Assembly (NCBI GenBank): GCA_013365365.1
Contig: JABVXU010000240.1
Span: 17,898-81,897 of the forward strand
DNA: 64,000 bases
Direction of reading: 5' to 3'
Origin: Cruorifilaria tuberocauda
Taxonomy: Eukaryota > Nematoda > Chromadorea > Rhabditida > Onchocercidae
In this document: piece by piece, positions 38,523-47,472 of the stretch
How positions within the stretch are numbered: the first letter of the stretch is position 1
How the letters are laid out: every line of letters starts with the position of its first letter
Program-made: the position numbers and the translations under genes
Notes under the pieces: generated by a model
Databases searched by the model: none
What the model saw: only the letters and a program-made list of their open reading frames with translations
Told to the model about the DNA's origin: nothing

Positions 38523-40027
38523 TTACTGGCCTGAAAGAAAAATTGGCTCATTATTAAAACTATTTAAATTGACTCTATGAATATTTCAAACTTCTCGAAG
38601 CTTACTAATTGCTATTACTTACCTGGAATGAAGAGGTTGCTCGACTCCCCTTCTCTTCCCACAAGATGCAGTCGGCGCCGTTTAACCTGCCTCTCGCTGA
38701 TCACGGCTGCTCGTGACCTCGGGCACCACTCGAGGTCATGCAGCTCCACTGCTGCTTCCTTCTGTGCAGCCGTGAACTCAGGTGGGAGCAGGAGGTAGTG
38801 CCCACAGTGCGCACAAAACCCTGCAATGCTAATGAGTGAGATAATTAATCTCTTGACATAATTAACTACAAACTTAAACCATCCTTACCGTCCTGCTTGT
38901 GAACTTTCGACGCATGAATGCGCCACCCTTTGATCGAGCCAAACTGCCTGCTGCAGAGGCTACATACTGAAATTAGACAAACTGAAATTTGAGAGCATTT
39001 TCTGTATCAAAGTGCCACAACTTTCTTACTTTTACTTATATGATTTGGCCAAAGTAAGAAATATTTCTTCACAACAATAATTTATTAAAATTATAACTTA
39101 CCGATGCTAATATTTCCCTCCGTTCGCTGCACCGTATGCCTCCGCCTGCGGCATCCGTAATCCCTTCCGAAATTGCTCCGGGAGCTCACCCGATTCTGCG
39201 GGCTGAAACTCGGCCGGAGCTGCCGTAGTCGACGTCTCGGTGGCGGAAACCGGGACGTGGACTGTCCTCGATCTGCTGAAACGGAACGGGTTCAAATTTG
39301 ATACAGATTATGCACTTTACTTACGTAATACATTACTAGTTCATATTTATTAAATAGTTATATACTGGTACATACAATCATGTTAAGTAACAATTAAAGT
39401 ATAATAAAGTATTTACAAATAGTTATATCATCAAATTGATGGATACTTTATTATACTTTAATTGTTACTTTACTTTGCATTGCTATTTCGCTGGTTGATT
39501 GGAAAAAATCAAAACTTACAGGACAATTTCACGGATTGTCATCTCCGGTTCTTGCCCGCCATCGAGCTGCATTGGTGCCGCCGGCACCTCAGCTTCATCC
39601 TCCTCATCATCTGGCAACGGGGCCCACTCGGCCCCGGATGGCCAGATTTCGCCTGACACATCATCATTACTTTCCGGCGGAGGGGCCCACGCTGCCTCCT
39701 CGTCAAACACCGGCTGCTGCGGTGCCGGCTCCCCGCGTTCTCCTTCTCGGGCGTTGAGCTCCTCGAGCTCCGCCACTTTCCGTTCCGCTTCCTCCAAGCG
39801 GGCGAGCAGGGCATTTTCCGACTGAAAAGGAAATATTTCAACAGTCTTCAGGTGCTTATGCAGTGGCTTAATGTTTAAAAGTAAAGTAAAGTGATTGTTA
39901 CCTGCGCTGCAACGTCTATAAATTCCTGCAATGCACGCAGCATTGCAGGCTCTCTTTGTAAGTAATCCAGGACATCGAAGATGTCTGGATCTTCCTCGTC
40001 GTATAATTCATGCGCGGCAACAATCAT
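38523..40027 (-). CDS. GC-rich zinc-finger protein, copy A (frameshifted or alternatively spliced)
   Basis: Minus-strand paralogue of the gene at 41414-43037, with the same six-exon plan: 39902-40027, 39520-39821, 39102-39275, 38889-38966, 38623-38820 and a last exon at 38530 with stop 38523-38525. It begins MIVAAHELYDEEDPDIFDVL right after an acceptor (tattatag|a-atg). Exon 2 is acidic with one EWAPLPDDEED unit. Exon 4 is an intact C2H2 finger (CSLCSRQF ... HASKVH). Exon 5 has a second Cys/His cluster (CAHCGH ... WCPRSR) and a basic KRRRLHLVGRE stretch. Exon 3 is 174 nt against 179 in the other copy, so the standard splice runs into TAG at 39107-39109. A donor inside exon 3 (GTGAGC at 39184-39189) restores phase by dropping 88 nt. 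The family is unknown to me; a nucleic-acid-binding role is inferred from the finger only. Confidence 0.7.
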
Positions 40028-41413
40028 TCTATAATATCAACAAATTTACCAAATACAATACTTGGATTAAATTCATGACGAAATTTCAATTAACTTAAAA
40101 CTGACATTGCTTATTATCTATGAAAAAGTTTTAAAAAATTTGAAACCAATCGGATGAAGGAGAAAAGTGAACATTCATGTGATCACTCTCCACTCAAGTT
40201 ATCTTCCCGAAGAATTAACTCTTATATCCATGATGATACTGCAGATAATTGATTGGAAAAAAGTTTTGTAAGAAAATAAAGGCAATGTTAGAGATCATGG
40301 TAAACATGAGGAACGGTTCGTCTAGAGACATCTCGAGAGATTTTTCCTTCTGAGTTAAATTACTCATTGATCTATGGTTAGAGACACTAAGTCAATTGTT
40401 AGGATAAGATAAGTAAGATAAGAATAAGATAGTTCACATGAAATAATAGATCATCGAGTGGTGAAAAGAAGAGATAATACAAAAGTTAAGTAACGATTAT
40501 TTAATACTTCAAGAAGAAGACGGACGGTACTAACGGGAAATTACTTTTCATGGCTTGTATAATGTACAAATTGTACAAGTTATTACTTTACTAGAAATTC
40601 CATGAAATATAGGTATTTCGTAAAGTAACAATTCTTCATTTAGTATATAGTTTTTTATCGGCTACCTAAAGTAATTTTTTTCTAAGAAATATTTGAGAGA
40701 TTTATTTTTCGATAAGTTAACTTTCAGAATTTTAATAGGTTAACTTTTAGGAAATTAATGCAATTTACTTTTTAAATTTGAATCGAATGAATAAACAAAA
40801 AAAATATCGCGCAAAATTAATAAAAACCTTTATCTCTTTATTCAATTTATTAATGAAAATAACAAGCTCATGAAAAAAAACTCATGAATTCATTGATTTA
40901 CCTTTACCTCCTTGTCCAAAGGTATTTTGATTTTGATCTAATACAGGATAACTATTGATATTTTTCAACATGATATTATATAAGGTTTAAGAAGCAATAA
41001 AAAATTAGGCAGGCACAAACTCTTTTAGAATGACTAAACGGAGATCATGATCATGTGGATCAATTTGCAACTTAAAACTTAGAGAAATCTTTGGTATATT
41101 CGATAGTATTTAAATGAAAGTTATTACTTGGAATTATTGTTTCATACTTTTTATTTTGTTTAATGTCAATTTGTCAAGCAGATTATTTGAAGTTATGTTT
41201 CAAATAATGAAATATTTCTTTGGAGAAACAAGTTATTATCATTTATACTCGAAATATAGCATTTTAGGTTAATTTAAGATCAGTTAAAGATCAGAATGAA
41301 TTCATTATCTTACGAGTTTTTTATTTTCATTAACGAATTGTATTTTTCCGATTTTAATCGCTACGTACTTTTTGTCTCTCATAAATATTTCATAAATTTG
41401 CTAAATTTGCAGA
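40028..41413. other. Spacer between the two zinc-finger genes
   Basis: AT-rich with no long frame. It must contain both 5' regions, since both ATGs sit directly after an acceptor-like AG on their own strands. I see no clear promoter motif and no obvious symmetry in the middle. Confidence 0.6.
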
Positions 41414-43037
41414 ATGTTGCGCGCCGATGAACAAGCTCCGGAACTTCCGGATATTTCCGACGTTTTCCATTATTTGGAAAATAATCCTGTAATGCTTTCT
41501 GCATTACAGGAATTTCTGGCGAGAAAAGAGCAGGTAATTGCGCTATTTGATTTTAAATCTATGGAGGGAAATCCTTGAGGAGTTGTGGAAAATCTAAACT
41601 AAGAATACTGAATAGTAGTATAAGTATTGATTCGGTATAAGTAATGAATTGTAGTAATCATCGATCAAAGTGATACAATAATTATCTGATGCTTTTGCTT
41701 TCAGCAGGAAGATCAGCTGCGTGCTCGCTTGGCCGAGGCTGAGCGGAAGCTGGCGGTGTATGAAAGGCAAAATACCCGTCAGGAAATGGAGATGGAGGAA
41801 CCGGTTCCTCAAGAACCGGAGAACGAAGAAGAAGATGGCGAGTCCGATGAGTGGCTCTCAGCGGCGGAATGGGCCGCTCTACCGGAAGATGACGAAGTCG
41901 CCGAGGAATGGGCCTCAGCAGCGGAATGGGCCCCGCTTCCAGAAGATGAGGATGGTGCCGAAGAATGGGCCTCAGGAGCGGAATGGGCCCCGCTTCCAGA
42001 GGATGAGGACGGCGCCGAAGAATGGGCCTCAGCGGCAGAATGGGCCCCGCTTCCAGAAGATGAGGACGACGCCGAAGAATGGGCCCCCGTCGAGGAAGAA
42101 GCTGCGGTACCAATGGTACCAATGGAAACGGATTGGGTTGAAGAACCGGAAGAAACCACTCGACAACTCGTCCTGTAAGTTTAATTTAATTCATAATCTA
42201 CAAGAAAGTGACTAAAAGAAGTAAATTTCACTGATCACATTAAATGGGTAATTTTGACTAAATTCAAATCTATTTTAGACGATCTAGGGCGATTGAAATT
42301 CCGGTTCTGGCCATGCAGGCAGCACCGGCTGATACAACAATGGAAGCGTACCACCCCGGAGACCTACTGGACCTTCCAGAAGAATTGCGGCAGACACTGG
42401 AAGTACCGGGAACAGAGCCGTATACGGTGATACGAGAAGGAACAAAGAACATCATCGGTAACTTTTAAATTTAAAGTAATTAAATATTTTTAATCATGCA
42501 ATAGAATGTGCTAAATTTTATCCTAGTTTCACAGTACTGATGAAAAATCTCTACAAGTATCATTTCAGTATGCGGTATTTGTCATAGGCAATTTGAAACT
42601 TTGAAAGGTTGGAGGATCCACAGCTCGAAAGTCCATAAACAGGACGGTAGGTATTTCTAAATTAAATTTCCAATTTATTTTTTAAAAATTCTAATATACT
42701 TAATTAACCATTGTAGTTTCGTTGTATAATATGTATATATTTTTTTGATATTTCAGGCTTTTGCGCTCGCTGTGGCCATAACCTTGTATTGCCACCCGAG
42801 TACACAGCAGCGCAAAGAACCGCAGCGACTGAGATCCATGCGCTCGATTGGTGCCCGAGGGCATCTGCGGCCATCATGGATGAAAGGAAGGCAAAACGCC
42901 GTAGACTAAATCTGGTGGGGCGAGAAGAGGATGCCAACAGCCTCTTTATCCCAGGTAAGAAGCAAATTGATTTTGAAATGAATTTTGAAAGAGAACATTT
43001 TAGTTTTTAATTAATAACTTTTCTTTCAGGCTATTAA
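41414..43037 (+). CDS. GC-rich zinc-finger protein with WxxAEWAPLP acidic repeats, copy B
   Basis: Six exons in phase: 41414-41533, 41705-42174, 42279-42457, 42569-42646, 42757-42954 and 43030-43037, giving 350 residues. The ATG follows an acceptor (aaatttgcag|a-atg), suggesting trans-splicing. Residues 1-40 include LPDISDVFHYLENN. Residues ~88-169 hold four 19-residue units of the EEWASAAEWAPLPEDEDGA type and a partial fifth. Residues ~257-280 form a C2H2 finger (CGIC, 12 residues, H-x4-H). A second cluster CARCGH ... IHALDWCP follows, then KAKRRRLNLVG, and the protein ends FIPGY. Exon 2 has a tandem CAGCAG acceptor that could add or drop one Gln. Exons are GC-rich while introns are AT-rich. 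The KGWRIHSSKVH finger recalls N-terminal fingers of R2/NeSL-type retrotransposons, but no reverse transcriptase is present; origin is open. Confidence 0.85.
41846..42091 (+). repeat. 57-bp coding minisatellite (19-residue acidic Trp repeat)
   Basis: Units at 41846-41902, 41903-41959, 41960-42016 and 42017-42073 and a partial unit to 42091 encode variants of EEWASAAEWAPLPEDEDGA. The paralogue on the other strand has a single recognisable unit, so the array expanded in this copy or shrank in the other. The phase is kept in every unit, consistent with selection on the protein. Confidence 0.93.
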
Positions 43038-43139
43038 TATCATTTGGCCAATTTGATATTCCCCACGCGGCCAGCCTTTAGCAGCAACCTATGGCACACC
43101 CAGCCTCAATCAAAGAAGTAGCCGAGCCGGTTAGTAATT

Positions 43140-43330
43140 TTAAAAAACGACAAAAAAAATAAAAAACAAAAAACAAAAAAAAAACGTAAAAAATAAAAAA
43201 CAAAAAAAAAACGTAAAAATAAAAAATAAAAAAAAACAAAAAAATTAAGAATAAAAAAAAACAAAAAAATAAAAAATGAAAAAATCAAAAAAAAAGAAGA
43301 AAAGATCAAAAAATAAAAAAAAAAATTTAG
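43140..43330. repeat. A-rich tract at the 3' end of zinc-finger copy B
   Basis: A-rich simple sequence with short variants of aaaaacaaaaaaaaaacgt, about 100 bases past the stop codon at 43037. Its position mirrors the tract beside copy A, so it was probably part of the unit that was inverted and duplicated. Because introns are retained, a retrotransposed poly(A) tail is unlikely. Confidence 0.9.
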
Positions 43331-45288
43331 TTTTTAAAATAATTTTTGACATTAAAGCAGTTGAATTCAAATATGTAATAAGCGATTGAAGGGGATTTAG
43401 CACCTGTAGATACTTACTTTAAGCTTATTTAGAATACTTTAAGCTTATTTATATCACTAATTACTGAAATCATCATTAATGCTATTGTAAGATTTGAAAG
43501 TGACGTATTTTCTTTATTTGAATTCAACTGCTTCCCATTGTTCTATTAACTTTTCAAAGTCTTTATCTGGGTAAATAACATTTTTTTTTCGTTAAATGTT
43601 TAATGTTTGATTAATTTATTATTGGGTAAATAATTTTTTTTATTGAATGTTTAATGTTTAATTAATTTGTTACGATGCAAATAGTTAAATGTTTATTGTT
43701 TAATTAATTTATTACATTGAATAACTTTGTTCTTTTTTAATGTTGAAGAAATTTTTTCTTAATGTTTGATGTTCATTTAATCTTTTAAATTTTCTTATTA
43801 ATTTCTTTTCTTTGTTTGCATAACCTTAAAATTAATCGTTCAATGATATACTTTGAATATGAAAGTAATCAATTTTATGCATGAGACAGGAGGATAAGTA
43901 AGAATGTGTAGATCTTTTGACCCCTGTAAATTGACGTAACTTACAGCTGATAGTTACAGCTGATAAGATCAAAAATTAGAGTACTGTGAGAGTTATTATG
44001 AATTTAATTACTCTGATTTTTATTGATCGCACATTATCGTTGTAACTAATTGATTATCCTTGTGTACTTTCATACTTTTTCCTTCAGATTAAATTGTATT
44101 TTAAATATTTTTGAAAAATCTTTTGGGTACCAATTTATGCAAACTTATAGCATTTCGTTTTTACTTTGGTCTTTTTAAACTTTTTATTGTGTTTTTTTGT
44201 AATTTAATTAATTGTATGCGTTTTATTTTTGAAACTTTCAAAGTTGATTAATATTTAGGCTCGCATTTTAATTCGGTTATGATTAATTGATCACTGATCA
44301 TGTTTTGTTTTTGTATTAGTCATGAGTTGGTACCCAATTTAGTAATTAGATGATTTTTCATGTTGGATGATTTGATTTTAGATTTTTAATTAGATGATGA
44401 TTTGACTTAACTGAAACCCTTTTATGGATTATAAATTGAATTTTTTTTTTCAATCAGGTCACCTAAATCTTTTTTTAAATTTTTTCCAAATTTTTCCAAA
44501 TCAGTTTTTGAAAACATGAATTTCCTCGTCTAATTTTCTGATCTTTTGAATTTTTCTCTATTTTACAATTTGATTAAGAATACTTTAAAGTATTCTTAAA
44601 GTGTTGAATTTTTACCGTTTGTTGCATCCATTTTTATCGCTTTGGATTGGATTGATTTTTGAATTTTTTTATAATTTAAATTTCCTATTTTGATTTTTCG
44701 AAATTTTTCTTCCATTTTTTCTCAATTTTTTTTAGCATTTTTTAAATTCATTTCATTTTTCGAGTAAAAATTTTTATTTTATTTTTACTTATCGAATTTC
44801 TCGACTTTCACTTTTACTTACTGCTTACTTTTATTCACTTAATTTTTATTCGCAATTTCACTTTTTACTTTTCATTCACAATTTTCTGTTATCATTTTGA
44901 TTATCCATTTATCAGTGTATTACTTATTGATTACTTCTTTAACAGTACTGCATGCTTTTTATGTTAGTCTAATCATTTTACTATTGAATTTGAAAAATGC
45001 ATGTCATTTAGTAATTTTACTTTTTGTAAAAATATTTTTGATTTATACTTATTTAGTGCTACCTGCCTTTTCGCATGCATTTTGAATTGAAATTTCATTT
45101 AAATAGTTTAATTTCATTCTAATACTAACTTTATAACCTATATCTACTAATATCTCTTTTTTGTTATTATCGAAAGTTTAAAGTATTATTTTATTAGTTT
45201 ATTTTTGTTTTAATAACATTTTGTAGCAAATTGTTTTGGAAATACGATAACACTTTTCAATCTTATTGAACAATAAAAATAATTTCAG
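43331..45288. other. T-rich region, no gene seen
   Basis: Long T-rich stretch on the plus strand with tttaatgtttaat repeats around 43.59-43.77 kb. Open frames here are low-complexity. Confidence 0.6.
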
Positions 45289-45663
45289 GTTGGAATCGAT
45301 TCAGGGAAACAGTCATTTACTTACTCGAAGACAAATGTATTCTTCTTATATTGCAATTAGGTAAGTCATTATTGTTTTCTTCAATAGAGATAAGATAGAT
45401 AAACTATCTAACTGTTAAAGTAAAATGGTACTTTCGTAAGGTATTTTCCTTGATCAATAAAATAAATGTCAGATGTGGAAAGCATTCGTATTCTGGGATT
45501 TCAACCACAAGATCATCAACCAAATTGGATCTGCCTGAGATCGATCAAGTTGGAAATCGATCAAGTGAGCTGCATTACAGGTAGAACAATATTTCCTTTA
45601 CTTCTTTTCAGGTCAACGAAAGAGAGACCTTTAAATCTTGATATTGAGAGCAAGTTTGCTTGA
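45289..45663 (+). CDS. Small or terminal gene fragment, unknown function
   Basis: Exons 45289-45360, 45473-45580 and 45612-45663 join in phase with good sites (aatttcag, aaatgtcag, cttcttttcag; gtaagt, gtagaa). The frame gives LESIQGNSHLLTRRQMYSSY, then a Ser/Thr-rich stretch (SYSGISTTRSSTKLDL), then STKERPLNLDIESKFA and TGA 45661-45663. If trans-spliced at 45289, the first ATG is 45335 and the product is 61 residues. If not, these are the last exons of a longer gene whose upstream exons I could not find. The composition suggests a flexible hydrophilic tail. I do not recognise it. Confidence 0.5.
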
Positions 45664-46384
45664 CATTTCGCAGTTTGAGATTCAGAAAATACTTTTGTTA
45701 TGGCTTCTTTCATTTAATTTTTCTAATTCGAAAGAAATAAAATTAGATCAAATCAGAAATTCTTTTATTAACAGTTTATTTTACCTGAAATTTTGCAGTA
45801 AAAGAAAAACTGATTAGGGAATGAGAACATTAGAGGTTTATATGGTAGATTACTTACTTGAGCAAAGATATCACTGATATGATGAAAAGAGAGTTAATAA
45901 TAAGTAAGAAAGATGAAAATGAGCACTGCCAGTGATGAAACTTTTAAAAAATGATTTGCTGCAGTGAGTTATTTTCATCAATTTAGGTATGGCTGAGTAC
46001 TAGTAGGTATCAATGTTTGTATTTATGATATAGATACTTATGAGAGAGTTAATAAGGTGATTAATTAACTTCAGCTTATTGAGTGATATGGATTAGCTAA
46101 GGTAAGTAACTTTGTTTCATATCTATTTATGATAATGTCTAGGAAAATTTTTTAGCATTTCTTATGTTAGTTAATCTTATGTAATGGAATTTCTATAAGT
46201 AATTTTTCGATAAGGGAATAATAGACTGATTAGGCTGATTGAGCCAGGTAGAAAAAAAATGGGACAATTAGATAGGGGCAAAAACAAACTTCTAAACAAT
46301 CATTTTGTTTCCGGTGATCAGTTAGTTTACCCAAAAAACAATTTAATTTTATGAAATTTATTGAAAAATAGCAATAGTAGCATT

Positions 46385-47060
46385 TTAATCTGGGATCGAT
46401 TAACTACAAAAAACATTTACTTACTTACGCGAAGGTAAATGTATTCTTGTGATGGATGATATAAAAATGTATCGAATAGGTAAGTGATAAAATGATTATT
46501 GGCCTTCTTCCGCTAATTCTTCCGTCATTCATCCGTAGCTAAGGTAATTAATTAACTTTAACTTATTAAGTGATATGGATTAGCTAAGTAAGTGATAAAC
46601 TGTTTATTGGCCTTCTTCCGTTTATAAAAGCGATTGTTGAATTGATGAAATCAATTGGCATATAATGGCATATAAAATAAGGGTAGCAGTGGAAATTTGA
46701 TAATTGGTTAATTAAAGTATTAGTTAATTAATGAGATACAGGTGTCCTACCTGAGGAATTTCAGCCACAATAATCATAATCAGGCTGGTTATGATGAGAT
46801 CGTTGGAGAAATTGCAAATGTAGGAAGTTAGTTGAATTACAGGTAAGTCGATATTAGGAAGTTAGTTGAATTACAGGTAAGTCGATATTAGGAAGTTAGT
46901 TGAATTACAGGTAAGTCGATATTTCTTTTATTTCTCTTTAATTTGCGAAATAAAGATTTTTTTGAATTTTTGACACTGAGAATAAATTTGATTAATTTGA
47001 TTTTGTTATGAATTACGGCTTCTTTCGTTTCAATTTTCAAATCTGCAAGAGAGAAATTAG
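46385..47060 (+). pseudogene. Decayed tandem copy of the 45.3-kb gene fragment
   Basis: Sequence from about 46390 repeats the exon at 45289 with changes (ggatcgatt, acatttacttactta, aaatgtattct), followed by a second block near 46740-46860 matching exon 45473 (aatttcagccacaa, gaattacagg) and a third near 46980-47060 matching the 3' end (gacactgagaataaat, ggcttctttcgttt). In-frame stops and gaps break the reading frame. The two copies are about 1.1-1.3 kb apart. Confidence 0.65.
46823..46923 (+). repeat. 34-bp tandem repeat, three copies, each with a consensus donor
   Basis: Three nearly identical 34-bp units lie inside the decayed copy. Each contains ttgaattacaggtaagtc, that is, an exon end with a perfect CAG|GTAAGT donor. 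This is another case in this window of an exon end with its donor being tandemly multiplied. Confidence 0.93.
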
Positions 47061-47360
47061 CAATAGGAAAACTTCAATTGTTATTTAAATCTGAAACTTT
47101 TAAAATTGAATTAACAAAAATTTCAAAATAAATTATTTTTTAATCTAAAAAATTTGTTTTTAATCATTGTGTAAAGTAATGAAAGCAAATAAGAAACGAT
47201 TTTAGAAGAATTGATTTCTTCAAAATAAAATTTAATAAATTTTTAAAAAATTTAAGTTCATTAATGATTTAGAAAAAACTTAATAAATTAGCATTTCCAT
47301 AGCTTAATCATTTCAAAAAGTAAGTATTTGACAAGTTTTTCTTTTTTCATATTTACCAAG

Positions 47361-47472
47361 CTATAGATGGAAGAGAAATGAAGCTTATCCTATTAAGGAT
47401 TTCAATTCTTATTGGAAGTTGGAGAATGCGAGTAACGATCTGAGTAGTGATCTGCGTCGAATTCCAGGATGA
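47361..47472 (+). CDS. Possible alternative last exon of the 45.3-kb gene
   Basis: An open, hydrophilic segment with YRWKRNEAYPIKDFNSYWKL and SSDLRRIPG ending at TGA 47470-47472. The acceptor is atttaccaag. Its phase (one base completing a codon) matches the donor at 45580, so it could replace exon 45612-45663. It could also be an exon of another unmodelled transcript. Confidence 0.35.

Larger units (their letters stand above)
38430..43130. repeat. Large imperfect inverted repeat: head-to-head paralogous gene pair
   Basis: The minus gene (40027 to 38523) and the plus gene (41414 to 43037) share exon number, intron phases and two identical internal exon lengths (78 and 198 nt), around a spacer of about 1.4 kb. 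Protein similarity is clear but diverged (for example FCAHCGHYLLLPPEFTAAQ against FCARCGHNLVLPPEYTAAQ), so the inversion is not recent or is under relaxed constraint. GC-rich sequence continues past both stop codons. Confidence 0.85.

Noticed and set aside
38282..38557. Phe-rich open frame
   Set aside because: Translation of a T-rich tract that is the antisense 3' flank of zinc-finger copy A.
39462..39841. Several long open frames on both strands in the GC-rich segment
   Set aside because: Only the minus frame that continues the exon phases and carries EWAPLPDDEED is supported; the others are shadows of GC-rich coding DNA.
41682..42215. Alternative plus and minus frames over the acidic repeat
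   Set aside because: They arise because the 57-bp unit is a multiple of three and GC-rich; only one frame joins the neighbouring exons.
38430..43330. Retrotransposed gene copies with poly(A) tails
   Set aside because: Both copies keep all five introns in the same phases, so the A-rich tracts are shared flanking sequence rather than tails of processed copies.
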